Assembly (NCBI RefSeq): GCF_001463905.1
Contig: NZ_BBWR01000002.1
Location: 620,001-684,000, forward strand
Length of the DNA stretch: 64,000 nt
Origin: Aureimonas frigidaquae
GTDB taxonomy: Bacteria > Pseudomonadota > Alphaproteobacteria > Rhizobiales > Rhizobiaceae
Reading direction: 5' to 3'
The first letter of the stretch is position 1. Every line of letters begins with the position of its first letter. Position numbers and translations under genes: made by a program. The notes beneath the pieces were generated by a model, which had not been told where the DNA came from, did no database searches, and worked only from the letters and a program-made list of their open reading frames with translations. This document shows positions 16,270-24,658 of the stretch, piece after piece.

Positions 16270-18242
16270 GCAGCGGCCCCGCCCTCCAGCCGGTCCAGAA
16301 GCTCGGCCACATTGCTGCGCATGCGCAGCCCGGACGGGGTGACCACCGTATAGGCGGCATAGCGCACCAGCGCGCAATAGAGGATCACGTCGAGCGAGCG
16401 CGCCACCTGGCGGCGGGGCGTTGCCATGCGGTCCTGTGTCAGGCCCCAGCCGGCATAGAAGGGCAAGCCGTAGCAGACGACCCGCTTGCCGCGGATAAGC
16501 CCTTCGAAGCCCATCAGCGAGGTCATCGTCCAGACCTCGTCCACCTGCGCCAGCACGCAATCGCTGTCCATGCCGTCGGCCAGGCAATCGGCCAGTTGCA
16601 ACAGCCTGTGCGGCGCGATGTAGCCGGGCCGGTTGCCGGCCTCCACATCCGGATGGGTCTTGTAGACGATGAAGGCGTCCGGGTTTTCCGCCCGCACGGC
16701 CGACAGGAGCGCCCAATTGTCCGCCACCGGGCCGGCGCCGAGGCGCACCGACGCATCGTTCGACACCTGACCGGGCACGAGGATGGCGCGCCGGCCGCCG
16801 GGATGGGCCGGAAGCGGCACCTGCGCACCGACATTGTACTTGCTGAGCCCTTCGGCCACGATCCGGCTGCGCAGGAGCGCGGCCTGTTCCTGTTCCCGCC
16901 CGGTCAGCGGCACGTCGCGGATCATCCGCTCCAGGGCACTCGGGCGGCTCGGATCGTAATAGATCCCCTCCCCATCCAGCACCAGCGACGAGGGTTGGAC
17001 AAGGTCCGAGCCCAGCCCGCGCGAGCGCAGGAAACCGTCCTCCATGCGCAGGAGCGGCACGCCGGCCGCCGCGCATTTCTGCACCAGGGCCTCCCGCTCA
17101 CGCGACGCCCAAACCACGACGCGGCCCCCGCTCGCCTTGGCCTGCCACACGGCATCCTCCGGCTTGCGGGCAAAGATGGGGAGCTGCGCGCCGCAACGCA
17201 GGAACTCCGCCACGGTGCGCTGTTTCCACAGGCTCATGCCGACGCAATAGCTGCGCTGCCCGTGGCGCTCCGCCTGCTCCTTCTGGAAATCGAGGATTTC
17301 GGCCACGCGCTCGAAGGTCGTCAACCGGTCAGCAAAGGGGTCGTAATAGGTCGGGTACAGAAGATAGGCGGCTGCAAAAACCTGCTCCAGGCTACGGGCA
17401 ACGCCCCGGCGGGGGCAGGACAGGCGGTCCTGCGTCAGGCCCCAGCCGGCATAGAAGGGCATGCCGAAGACATGCACCGGCCTGCCGGCCATCAGCGCCT
17501 CGAAGCCGGCCAGCGAGCTTGCCGTCACCACGGCGTCGGCGGCCTCGAACCAGTCCCAGGCATCGCCATCGGCCTCCACCACGCGCAGATCGGCGATAGC
17601 GGTGGCGTCCAGCATGCCGGCACGCTTGCCCACCGACACATCCGGATGCCGTCGCACCACGATCAGCCGCCCCGGATAGAGGTCCCGGGCGGCGGCGATC
17701 ATGTGGGCCAGCGTCACGTCGCCCGCCGATCCATGGAGGAGCGACAGATCCCCCGCCGTCTGCTCGACGATCACGACGAAGGGCTGCGAGGGCGGCAGCG
17801 CTGCCTTGGCGCCTTGCACGGACGGCACATTGTATTTCGACAGGCGCCGCGCGCGCATCATGGCCAGGCCATCGGCGGCACGCGCCAGAAGGGCGGGATC
17901 GGCCAGCCGCGCATCGTGAAGGATCAGATCCTCCAGGTCCGAGGGCGTGCCCGCATCGTAATAGATGCCCCGCCGGTCCAGGATGATGCTGAGCGGCGGC
18001 GCCCCGTCGACCCCCACGCCGACCGAGCGCAGGAAGCCATCTTCCATCGACAGATGGGGGATGCCGCGTGCCTGCGCCGTGCGGGCAGCCCACGCCCCGG
18101 AGCGTTTGCGGCCCCAGCCGACCACCGCATCGGCGCGCCCCATGCCGGTGACGCGCCAGTCCGCCCTTTCCAGGATGCGGCGCAGCAGCGCCTGGCGTCG
18201 GATGCCGCGCGGCGCGAGCAAGGAAGGTCGTATTGGATGCAT
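16266..18242 (-). CDS. kpsC: Capsule lipid-anchor poly-beta-Kdo transferase KpsC
   Basis: Dual-domain enzyme that extends the beta-Kdo linker on KpsS-primed lyso-PG with alternating linkages. The ATG at 18242 gives 658 aa, close to the 675 of E. coli KpsC. Two tandem homologous halves are visible. Each carries the MEDGFLRS motif followed by a LD..GIYYD stretch, and each ends in a FYAGWGLTQDR motif after a (M/A)G(F/L)EGL or FEALMAGRPV helix. The presence of KpsC, KpsS and the Kdo genes defines an ABC-transporter-dependent (group 2-like) capsule. It is transcribed towards kpsT with overlapping stops, unlike the E. coli kpsFEDUCS order. Confidence 0.93.
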   Translation of the reverse strand: MHPIRPSLLAPRGIRRQALLRRILERADWRVTGMGRADAVVGWGRKRSGAWAARTAQARGIPHLSMEDGFLRSVGVGVDGAPPLSIILDRRGIYYDAGTPSDLEDLILHDARLADPALLARAADGLAMMRARRLSKYNVPSVQGAKAALPPSQPFVVIVEQTAGDLSLLHGSAGDVTLAHMIAAARDLYPGRLIVVRRHPDVSVGKRAGMLDATAIADLRVVEADGDAWDWFEAADAVVTASSLAGFEALMAGRPVHVFGMPFYAGWGLTQDRLSCPRRGVARSLEQVFAAAYLLYPTYYDPFADRLTTFERVAEILDFQKEQAERHGQRSYCVGMSLWKQRTVAEFLRCGAQLPIFARKPEDAVWQAKASGGRVVVWASREREALVQKCAAAGVPLLRMEDGFLRSRGLGSDLVQPSSLVLDGEGIYYDPSRPSALERMIRDVPLTGREQEQAALLRSRIVAEGLSKYNVGAQVPLPAHPGGRRAILVPGQVSNDASVRLGAGPVADNWALLSAVRAENPDAFIVYKTHPDVEAGNRPGYIAPHRLLQLADCLADGMDSDCVLAQVDEVWTMTSLMGFEGLIRGKRVVCYGLPFYAGWGLTQDRMATPRRQVARSLDVILYCALVRYAAYTVVTPSGLRMRSNVAELLDRLEGGAAA

Positions 18243-18423
18243 GCGCAACCTATAGGCGAGCCCGCTTGGGCGCGGAAGATGGTATCGCAGACATCTCCGG
18301 AAGGGGCAGCACATTGTTATCGCGCCGCAACACCTTATATAGGGTGGAGCGGTACATTCGCCGCATCCGGGTTTTCCGCGCATCCTTGCGCGACCAGATC
18401 ACACACCCGGCACGGATATTTCC

Positions 18424-18606
18424 ATGACACAATCCGACATCCACCGGCAGCGTGCCGAGCGGCTTTTCCTCCCCGTCGTCAGTTCCGGCGGCGCCAGTTC
18501 CGTCACCGTATCGACGGGTGTGGCCGAGACGCGCGCCAAGAGCGCGGCGCTGAAGGAACTGCGCCTTGCACGCGACAAGGCCCTGGCATCCGCGGGCGCT
18601 TCCTGA
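18424..18606 (+). CDS. Possible small protein (60 aa), unknown
   Basis: A short frame after the divergent kpsC promoter region. The product MTQSDIHRQRAERLFLP... is moderately charged with a predicted C-terminal helix (SAALKELRLARDKALA). Ribosome-binding sequence is weak. It is followed in a different frame, from its stop codon, by a stretch encoding a hydrophobic tail (SVCVVGLMAVCLIVQTYL) that lacks a credible start. I recognise no family; it may or may not be expressed. Confidence 0.35.
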   Translation: MTQSDIHRQRAERLFLPVVSSGGASSVTVSTGVAETRAKSAALKELRLARDKALASAGAS

Positions 18607-18822
18607 CCCGCCTTCGCGAATGGACGGGCGATTGGACACGCTCCGTCTGTGTGGTCGGCCTGATGGCCGTCTGCCTGATCGTCCAGACCTATCTCTAGCC
18701 ACGCAATCTTCGGCAAGCCGGTGCATCGCCGGGCCGCCTCGCGCGTTGCGATGATGCCGGCCCGGTGGCACTCCCTTCGACGCGCGGCGCCGCTGCAACG
18801 CTAAAGATGAGGATATGCCGGA

Positions 18823-19749
18823 ATGGCCAATAGGCGGTTGCGACATGCGTTCCACGCGCGGGCCACGCGCTGCGCAAGCCCCCTTCGACGAGCACTGACC
18901 CTGGCGGGCCTCGTTTCCGCAATGGGGCTCTTCCTGGCCGGCTGCGCCAGCCAGGCGGTCGACCTTATCACTCCGCGTTCCGGCTATACGCTGAGCCAGG
19001 ATCTTGCCTATGGGCCGGACCCGCGCCAGCGCTACGATCTCTACATTCCCGATGGCGCGACCGGCCAGACGCCGCTTGTCGTCTTTATCCATGGCGGTTC
19101 GTGGGATTCGGGCTCGAAGGATATTTACCGCTTCCTCGGCCAGGCCTTCACGAAAGAAGGCTTCATCCTCGCCGTGCCGAATTATCGGCTGTATCCCGAA
19201 GTCACCTTTCCCGCCTTCGTCAAGGATGGCGCCCGCGCCCTCGCGGCCATCGACACGGCGCTCCTGCGCGGCGTCGATGGCGTTCCGGGCGGGCGGCGTC
19301 CGCTGGCGCTGATGGGGCATTCCGCCGGCGCGCAGATCGCCGCGCTCCTGGCCTTCGATCCGCACTATCTGCTGGAGGCGGGTTCGACGCCCCGGCGCCT
19401 GTCCGCCTTTGTCGGCCTGGCCGGGCCCTACGACTTCCTGCCGCTGACCGATCCGCGCTACCAGCGCATCTTCCCGCCCGCCACGCGTGCGGCGAGCCAG
19501 CCGGTCCGCTTCGCACGCAATGGCGGGCCGCCGGCTCTGCTGATTCACGGCCGCGCAGACGAGACGGTCGCGATTACCAACACGCAGTCCATGGGGCGCG
19601 CCATCGAGGCGGCCGGCGGCAGCGTCGAGGTCGAGCTTTTCGACAAGGTAGACCATATCGGCCCCATCGCCTCCTTCGTCACTGCCGTTCCGCTGGGGGA
19701 CCCTGCCATCCGCCGCGCCGTCTTCGACTTTCTGAAACAGCGGAGCTGA
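18823..19749 (+). CDS. Alpha/beta-hydrolase (esterase-like) lipoprotein
   Basis: 308 aa. An N-terminal signal ends in a lipobox (FLAGC, Cys 41), so it is probably anchored to the envelope. The hydrolase core carries the oxyanion motif HGGSW at 90-94, nucleophile elbow GHSAG with Ser about 167, Asp about 246 in GRADETV, and His about 278 in VDHIG, a complete catalytic triad. It resembles carboxylesterases of the HSL/BD-FAE group (short-chain ester or kynurenine-formamidase-like folds); the substrate is unknown. It stands between the capsule locus and the catabolic modules, and no operon partner is evident (107 bases to the next gene). Confidence 0.82.
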   Translation: MANRRLRHAFHARATRCASPLRRALTLAGLVSAMGLFLAGCASQAVDLITPRSGYTLSQDLAYGPDPRQRYDLYIPDGATGQTPLVVFIHGGSWDSGSKDIYRFLGQAFTKEGFILAVPNYRLYPEVTFPAFVKDGARALAAIDTALLRGVDGVPGGRRPLALMGHSAGAQIAALLAFDPHYLLEAGSTPRRLSAFVGLAGPYDFLPLTDPRYQRIFPPATRAASQPVRFARNGGPPALLIHGRADETVAITNTQSMGRAIEAAGGSVEVELFDKVDHIGPIASFVTAVPLGDPAIRRAVFDFLKQRS

Positions 19750-19855
19750 CACCGGGGTGTTGGCGGAACCGCATGACGCGGGGCGCTGCACACCGTATGA
19801 AGGGCCGACGGGCCGGCCGTTCCGGCGCCGCCTAGGAGTGAAGAGGAGTCTGGGA

Positions 19856-20269
19856 ATGAGCGAATTGGTGGTTGAGATCGACGGACACGTCTTTCCCGCG
19901 CGTTTCGAAGAGGCGGCCGCGCCCAAGACAGTCGCGGCGGTCCGGCGCGTTTTGCCCTATAAGGAGCGGATCATCCATGTCCGCTGGTCGGGCGAAGCCT
20001 GCTGGATCCCACTCGGGGACACCGATTTCGGCCTCGGCTACGAGAACGCCACGAGCCATCCCCATCCCGGCCAGATGATCCTGTATCCGGGCGGCGTCTC
20101 GGAAACCGAGATCCTCGTGGCCTACGGCCCCACCGCCTTCGCCTCCAAGGCAGGGCCGCTCGCCGGCAATCACTTCCTGACCATCACCGGCAATCTCGAC
20201 AAACTCGCGGAGCTCGGCCGCGAGACGCTGCAGACCGGCGCCAAGACCATCGTCCTGCGGGCCGCATAA
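19856..20269 (+). CDS. DUF3830 family protein (cyclophilin-like fold)
   Basis: 137 aa starting at 19856 with a GAGGAG site just upstream. The sequence (ELVVEIDGHVFPARFEE..AP.TV.., HVRWSGEACWIPLGD, PGQMILYPGG, EILVAYG) matches DUF3830 (PF12903), small cyclophilin-like proteins often found beside hydantoin, pyrimidine or amine catabolic genes in alphaproteobacteria. The molecular role is not established. Proximity to the GntR/PotABCD/racemase module fits that pattern, though the aldo/keto reductase lies between and is convergent. Confidence 0.8.
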   Translation: MSELVVEIDGHVFPARFEEAAAPKTVAAVRRVLPYKERIIHVRWSGEACWIPLGDTDFGLGYENATSHPHPGQMILYPGGVSETEILVAYGPTAFASKAGPLAGNHFLTITGNLDKLAELGRETLQTGAKTIVLRAA

Positions 20270-20276
20270 TCAACGA

Positions 20277-20302
20277 AAAGCCCGGGCCGGCAGGTTTTTT
20301 TT
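20277..20302. terminator. GC-rich hairpin with T8 tract between convergent genes
   Basis: AAAAGCC, a short GC-rich segment, GGC, then AGG and eight Ts (20295-20302), lying between the DUF3830 stop and the aldo/keto reductase stop. The stem is short and imperfect but the T-run is the clearest in the window, so it is a plausible rho-independent terminator for the plus-strand gene. Confidence 0.55.
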
Positions 20303-20307
20303 AAGCG

Positions 20308-21270
20308 TTACGTGCGCGCCTGCCCGCCCGCCTTGGTCAGGCGGTCCATCTCGTCCTGCGACAGGGAGAGGGAGACTGCCCGCGCCAGGCTTTCGACCTG
20401 CCGGACGGAGGTTGCGCTCGCAATCGGCGCCGTGACGCCGGGGCGATGGATCAGCCAGGCCAGTGCGATCTCGGCCGGGGCGGCGGCCCTGGCCTCCGCA
20501 ACCTCGTCCAGCGCATCCAGGATCGCCATGCCGCGCGGGTTCAGGTACTTGCCGACGCTGCCGCCGCGAGCGCGCCCCTCCAGCTGCGATGCATCCCGGT
20601 ACTTGCCCGACAGAAAGCCGGAGGCCAGGCTGTAATAGGTCACGACGCCGATGTCCTGCTCCTGGCAGAGCGCGCTCAAGGGCCCCTCGAAGGCGTCGCG
20701 GTCATAGAGGTTGTATTCCGGCTGCAGCACGCTGTAGCGCGGCAGACCTTCGCTGCGCGCCGTGTCGAGTGCGTCCTGCAACAGCCCCGCATCATAGTTG
20801 GACGCGCCGATGGCCCGGATCTTGCCGCTTTCCATGAGGCGCTGATAGGCGCGCAGCGTTTCCTCATGCGGCGTCTGCGGGTCCGGCCAGTGCGAAAAAT
20901 AGAGATCGATCCGGTCCGTCCGCAGCCGTGCGAGCGAGTCTTCGACCGCCTGCCCGATCCAGCGGGCCGACAAGCCCTTGCGCCCTTCGCCCAGCTCCGA
21001 ACCGACCTTGGTGAAAAGCGTCACGCGCTCGCGCAGGCCGGGCCGCGCGGCCAGCCATCGGCCGATGATGGTTTCCGATTCCCCGCCCGCATTGCCATCC
21101 ACCCAGGCGGAATAGACGTCGGCCGTGTCGATGGCGTCGAGCCCATGATCGACGAAGGCATCGAGGATCCGGAAGCTTTCCGCCTCGTCCACGGTCCAGC
21201 CGAAGACGTTTCCGCCCAGCACCAGCGGCGCGATGGACAGGCCGGATGCCCCGAGTTTGCGCTTTTCCAT
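20308..21270 (-). CDS. Aldo/keto reductase
   Basis: NAD(P)H-dependent (alpha/beta)8 reductase, 320 aa from the ATG at 21270 (GGGGGAG upstream); the longer frame adds only eight unsupported residues. The catalytic tetrad is present: Asp and Tyr in DTADVYS, Lys in TLFTKVG, His in YFSHWPD. GASNYD and the C-terminal cofactor-binding region (PIASATSVRQVESL) are typical of the YghZ/YajO-like AKR branch. Substrate unknown. It runs towards the DUF3830 gene and is in line with the upstream GntR regulator gene (21341), about 70 bases apart. Confidence 0.88.
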   Translation of the reverse strand: MEKRKLGASGLSIAPLVLGGNVFGWTVDEAESFRILDAFVDHGLDAIDTADVYSAWVDGNAGGESETIIGRWLAARPGLRERVTLFTKVGSELGEGRKGLSARWIGQAVEDSLARLRTDRIDLYFSHWPDPQTPHEETLRAYQRLMESGKIRAIGASNYDAGLLQDALDTARSEGLPRYSVLQPEYNLYDRDAFEGPLSALCQEQDIGVVTYYSLASGFLSGKYRDASQLEGRARGGSVGKYLNPRGMAILDALDEVAEARAAAPAEIALAWLIHRPGVTAPIASATSVRQVESLARAVSLSLSQDEMDRLTKAGGQART

Positions 21271-21340
21271 GTATGGTCTCCCCCTCGTTGGCATGAAGCA
21301 AACTTAAGGTTCCGATCACGCCATGGGTAGGGGCTCCGGA

Positions 21341-22060
21341 TCAGGGATCGATGGAAAGCGCCTGCGCCAGGCCGGACAGGGGCCGCGGGCGCGGGGCAAA
21401 ATCCAGATCGGCCAGAAGCGCATCGATATGCGCGCGCATCAGGCGCACGGCGCCCTCGCAATCCCGTGCGCGGAAAGCATCCAGCAGGGCAAGATGGGCC
21501 TGGTTGTCACACAGGGTCGTCGGCTGTTGCCAATAGAGGGAGATGACGAGCGACGAGCGCGACAGAAGCTCCCCCAGAATGCCGGCCAGCACGGCATGAT
21601 CGGCCATGGACGCGATGCGCCGATGAAAGTCGGCGGAGTGATAGACGGCCTCACGCGGGTTGTGCCGGTGTGCGGATGCATGTTCGGCGTGAACGGAAGC
21701 TTCGAGCGCGGCAAGATCGGACGGTTGCGCCCGCCGCACGGCCATGGCCACGAGGTGCGGCTCGATCAGTGCGCGCGCCTCGAAGATCTGCCGCGCCTCC
21801 TCCGGCGTCGGGTGTGCAACGCTCGCACCCTTGTTGCGCTGCAGGGCGACGAGCCCGTCCCGCGCCAACGCCTGGAGCGCCGCCCGCACGACCGTGCGGC
21901 TGACGCCGTAGAGTTCGGCGATATCCTCTTCCACGAGCTTGGCGCCCGGCGCGAGCCGGTGGCGCAGGATCGCGCCGAGCAGGCCGTCGTGGATCGTCTG
22001 CCAGGAGGCAGGCTTGGCATCCCCATCCGTTTGCGTGTTCACCCGCCTGCCCTTCCGCAT
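21341..22060 (-). CDS. GntR-family transcriptional regulator (FadR/FCD subfamily)
   Basis: N-terminal winged helix-turn-helix (AELYGVSRTVVRAALQALARDGLVALQRNKGASV) followed by a helical FCD ligand-binding domain (EARQIFEARALIEPHL..., then HRRIASMADHAVLAGILGEL). The His and Asp residues of FCD metal/effector sites are plausible in DFHRRI and the downstream H. The start is uncertain: the ATG at 22060 is used, with a GTG at 22042 as alternative. It diverges from the PotABCD-like operon and a perfect palindrome lies in the shared upstream region, so it is the likely local regulator, sensing the transported compound. Confidence 0.88.
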   Translation of the reverse strand: MRKGRRVNTQTDGDAKPASWQTIHDGLLGAILRHRLAPGAKLVEEDIAELYGVSRTVVRAALQALARDGLVALQRNKGASVAHPTPEEARQIFEARALIEPHLVAMAVRRAQPSDLAALEASVHAEHASAHRHNPREAVYHSADFHRRIASMADHAVLAGILGELLSRSSLVISLYWQQPTTLCDNQAHLALLDAFRARDCEGAVRLMRAHIDALLADLDFAPRPRPLSGLAQALSIDP

Positions 22061-22129
22061 GGCGCCGAAAGGCACCTCGAGTTGCCCTGAACATGCCATG
22101 GGGCCGACAGTCGGCCAAGCGGCAATCGC

Positions 22130-22149
22130 ACACAATCATTGTGTACAAT
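22130..22149. promoter_or_regulatory. Predicted GntR operator (overlapping palindromes)
   Basis: ACACAATCATTGTGT (22130-22144) is a perfect 7-1-7 inverted repeat, and overlapping it ATTGTGTACAAT (22138-22149) is a 5-2-5 repeat resembling the TTGTATACAA-type sites of FadR-subfamily regulators. The element lies between the divergent regulator and transporter genes. Operator function is inferred from position and symmetry. Confidence 0.6.
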
Positions 22150-22275
22150 TTAGTCAGAACGCCTGCCGATGAGGCGGATCAAGTGCCGGGCGGGCCAGAC
22201 AGGCCGCCTGCCCGGCCGGCCTCCTCATCTGGCACGCTTCCTGCAAGTCCTTTCGAAGGCGAAGGGGAATACGGC

Positions 22276-23268
22276 ATGAAGACTGAAGGCAACCTCGAAC
22301 TCGTCAAACTGACCAAGCGCTACGGGGCGACCACCGCCGTGGACGCGATCGACCTGCGCGTGCCGGCCGGCACCTATTGCTGCTTCCTCGGCCCGTCGGG
22401 ATGCGGGAAGTCCTCGACCATGCGCATGATCGCCGGCCATGAAAGCGTCTCGGCGGGCGATATCATCCTGGGCGCCGACAATGTCACCGACCGCGCCCCG
22501 GCGCAGCGCGGCACGGCCATGATGTTCCAGTCCTACGCGCTGTTCCCGCATTTGACCGTGCTGGACAACGTCGCCTTCTCGCTGAAGATGAAGGGCGTCG
22601 GCCGGACCGAGCGCGTGCGCAAGGCGCGCGCCGTCATGGAACTGGTCGATCTGATCCCCTTCGAAAGCCGGATGCCGGCGCAACTGTCCGGCGGGCAGCA
22701 GCAGCGCGTGGCGCTGGCCCGCGCGCTCGTCACCGATCCGGGCATCCTGCTTCTGGACGAGCCGCTATCAGCGCTCGATCCCTTCCTGCGCCTGCGCGTT
22801 CGCACCGAGCTCAAGCGCCTCCAGCGCGAGCTTGGAATATCCTTCCTGCATGTCACCCACGGCCAGGACGAGGCCATGGCCCTGGCCGATCTGGTGGTGA
22901 TCATGAAGGACGGCCGGATCGAACAGGCCGGAACCCCGCAGGACGTCTTCCACCGCCCGGCCACGGGCTTCGTCGCCCGCTTCATGGGCGGGCACAACGT
23001 GCTGACCCTGGACGGTCGGACCGTCTCGGTGCGGGCCGATCGCATACGCATGGGCCCCGGCGCGGCCGATATGCGCGCCATGACGGGGGAGGTGCGCGGC
23101 GTGGAATATGCCGGCGCGCATGTGACGCTCGTCATCCATGCCGGAGAGGCGGGAGAGATCACCGCCGTCATTCCGGAAGAGCAATTCTATGCCGAGCCGG
23201 CCGAACTCGGACAGACCCGCGCCATCCACTGGTCGCGCGGCGACGAATTCACCCTTCAGGCGGCCTGA
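22276..23268 (+). CDS. PotA-like ABC transporter ATPase
   Basis: 330 aa from the ATG at 22276 (GAAGGGGA upstream; the longer upstream frame is non-coding). Walker A GPSGCGKSS, Q-loop MMFQSYALFPHLTV, signature LSGGQQQRVALARAL, Walker B LLLDEPLSALD and H-loop HVTHGQDE are all intact, followed by a short TOBE-like C-terminal domain. The group (PotA/FbpC, POPT family) energises uptake of polyamines, related amines or small organic compounds. It is first in a five-gene unit: ATPase, binding protein, two permeases, racemase. Confidence 0.92.
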   Translation: MKTEGNLELVKLTKRYGATTAVDAIDLRVPAGTYCCFLGPSGCGKSSTMRMIAGHESVSAGDIILGADNVTDRAPAQRGTAMMFQSYALFPHLTVLDNVAFSLKMKGVGRTERVRKARAVMELVDLIPFESRMPAQLSGGQQQRVALARALVTDPGILLLDEPLSALDPFLRLRVRTELKRLQRELGISFLHVTHGQDEAMALADLVVIMKDGRIEQAGTPQDVFHRPATGFVARFMGGHNVLTLDGRTVSVRADRIRMGPGAADMRAMTGEVRGVEYAGAHVTLVIHAGEAGEITAVIPEEQFYAEPAELGQTRAIHWSRGDEFTLQAA

Positions 23269-23295
23269 AACGACAACCGACAGAGGAGACTTTTC

Positions 23296-24588
23296 ATGAG
23301 CGACAAGACGAAGACGCCCGGCCTGGACCGTCGGACCTTCCTGAAGAGCGGAACGCTCCTGGCAGCGGGCGCCGCCGTGACATCGGTGACCGGCTTCCCC
23401 TATGTGTCCGGCGCGCGCGCCCAGGAAGCCAAGACGCTGCGCTACCTCGGCACGGCGGTGAACCAGTCGCGCGAGATCGCCGACAAGGTGAAGGAAGATC
23501 TCGGCATCACCATCGAATACGTGCCGGTGACGACGGACGAAGTCACCAAGCGCATCATCACCCAGCCCAACACCTTCGACATCGTCGATACCGAGTATTT
23601 CGCGCTCAAGAAGTTCGTGCCGACCGGCAACCTGATGGGCATGGATGCCAAGCGCATCAAGGAATTCGACAACATCACCACGGTCTTCACCAAGGGAGAG
23701 GTCGATGGCCGCACGATCGGCGGCCAGGGCACCGCGCCCTGGAAGGTCCTCTACCTGTCCGGCAACAAGTCCAAGGAATTCTCGGCCACGCCGACGGAGT
23801 GGATCTCCCTGATCCCCACGACCTACAATGCCGATACGCTGGGCATCCGGCCGGACCTCATCAAGCGGCCGATCGAAAGCTGGGCCGAGCTTCTGAACCC
23901 CGAGTTCAAGGGCCGCGCCTCGATCCTCAACATCCCGTCCATCGGCATCATGGACGCGGCGATGGCGATTGAGGCGAGCGGGAAATACACCTATCCCGAC
24001 AAGGGCAACATGACCCGGGACGAAATCGACCTGACCATCGACACGCTGATCGAGGCCAAGCAGAACGGCCAGTTCCGCGCCCTCTGGACCGATTTCAACG
24101 AGAGCGTCAACCTGATGTCGTCGGGCGAGACGGTCATCCAGTCCATGTGGTCGCCCGCAGTCACGGCCGTCCGCGCCAAGGGCATCGACTGCGTGTTCCA
24201 GCCGCTGAAGGAAGGCTACCGCGCCTGGGCCTCCGGCTTCGCCCTGCCCGCCACGCTGGAAGGCCCGAAGCTCGACGCCGCCTACGAGTTCGTCAACTGG
24301 TTCCTGTCCGGCTGGGCCGGCGCCTTCCTGAACCGCCAGGGCTACTATGCCGCCGTCCTGCCCACCGCCCAGCAATTCATGGAGCCCTATGAATGGGCCT
24401 ACTGGATGGAAGGCAAGCCGGCCGAAAAGGACATCCTGTCCCCGCAGGGCCAGGTGATCGCCACTGCTGGCGCTGTGCGCGATGGCGGCTCCTTCAACGA
24501 ACGCATGGGCGCCGTGGCCTGCTGGAACGCGGTCATGGACGAAGATGCCTACATGATCCGCAAGTGGAACGAGTTCGTCGCCGCCTGA
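23296..24588 (+). CDS. PotD-like extracellular solute-binding protein, Tat-exported
   Basis: 430 aa. Twin-arginine signal peptide (DRRTFLKSG, arginines 12-13; hydrophobic core; likely cleavage after ARA near 42). The mature part is a spermidine/putrescine-type binding protein (family 1/8). Its ligand is unknown; the racemase at the operon end hints at a hydantoin-, amino acid- or amide-type compound. A strong hairpin follows its stop codon, which would favour its mRNA over the downstream permease genes. AGAGGAG precedes the start. Confidence 0.88.
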   Translation: MSDKTKTPGLDRRTFLKSGTLLAAGAAVTSVTGFPYVSGARAQEAKTLRYLGTAVNQSREIADKVKEDLGITIEYVPVTTDEVTKRIITQPNTFDIVDTEYFALKKFVPTGNLMGMDAKRIKEFDNITTVFTKGEVDGRTIGGQGTAPWKVLYLSGNKSKEFSATPTEWISLIPTTYNADTLGIRPDLIKRPIESWAELLNPEFKGRASILNIPSIGIMDAAMAIEASGKYTYPDKGNMTRDEIDLTIDTLIEAKQNGQFRALWTDFNESVNLMSSGETVIQSMWSPAVTAVRAKGIDCVFQPLKEGYRAWASGFALPATLEGPKLDAAYEFVNWFLSGWAGAFLNRQGYYAAVLPTAQQFMEPYEWAYWMEGKPAEKDILSPQGQVIATAGAVRDGGSFNERMGAVACWNAVMDEDAYMIRKWNEFVAA

Positions 24589-24595
24589 TCGCCCA

Positions 24596-24627
24596 TGCGC
24601 GGCATGGGGCCAGCCCCGTGCCGCGCA
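24596..24627 (+). terminator. Intercistronic hairpin after binding-protein gene
   Basis: TGCGCGGCATGGGGC pairs with GCCCCGTGCCGCGCA (15 pairs including one G-T wobble; innermost bases form the loop), 7 bases after the stop. There is no T-run. It probably stabilises the upstream message or attenuates read-through rather than fully terminating, since the permease genes continue on the same strand. Confidence 0.65.
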
Positions 24628-24658
24628 ACCTGCATTCCCTCCCCGCATGGAGCCGCGC

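Noticed and set aside
16596-18698. 700-codon plus-strand frame opposite kpsC
   Set aside because: Antisense to kpsC, which has two complete conserved domains. Only its last 30 codons fall outside kpsC, and these lack their own start.
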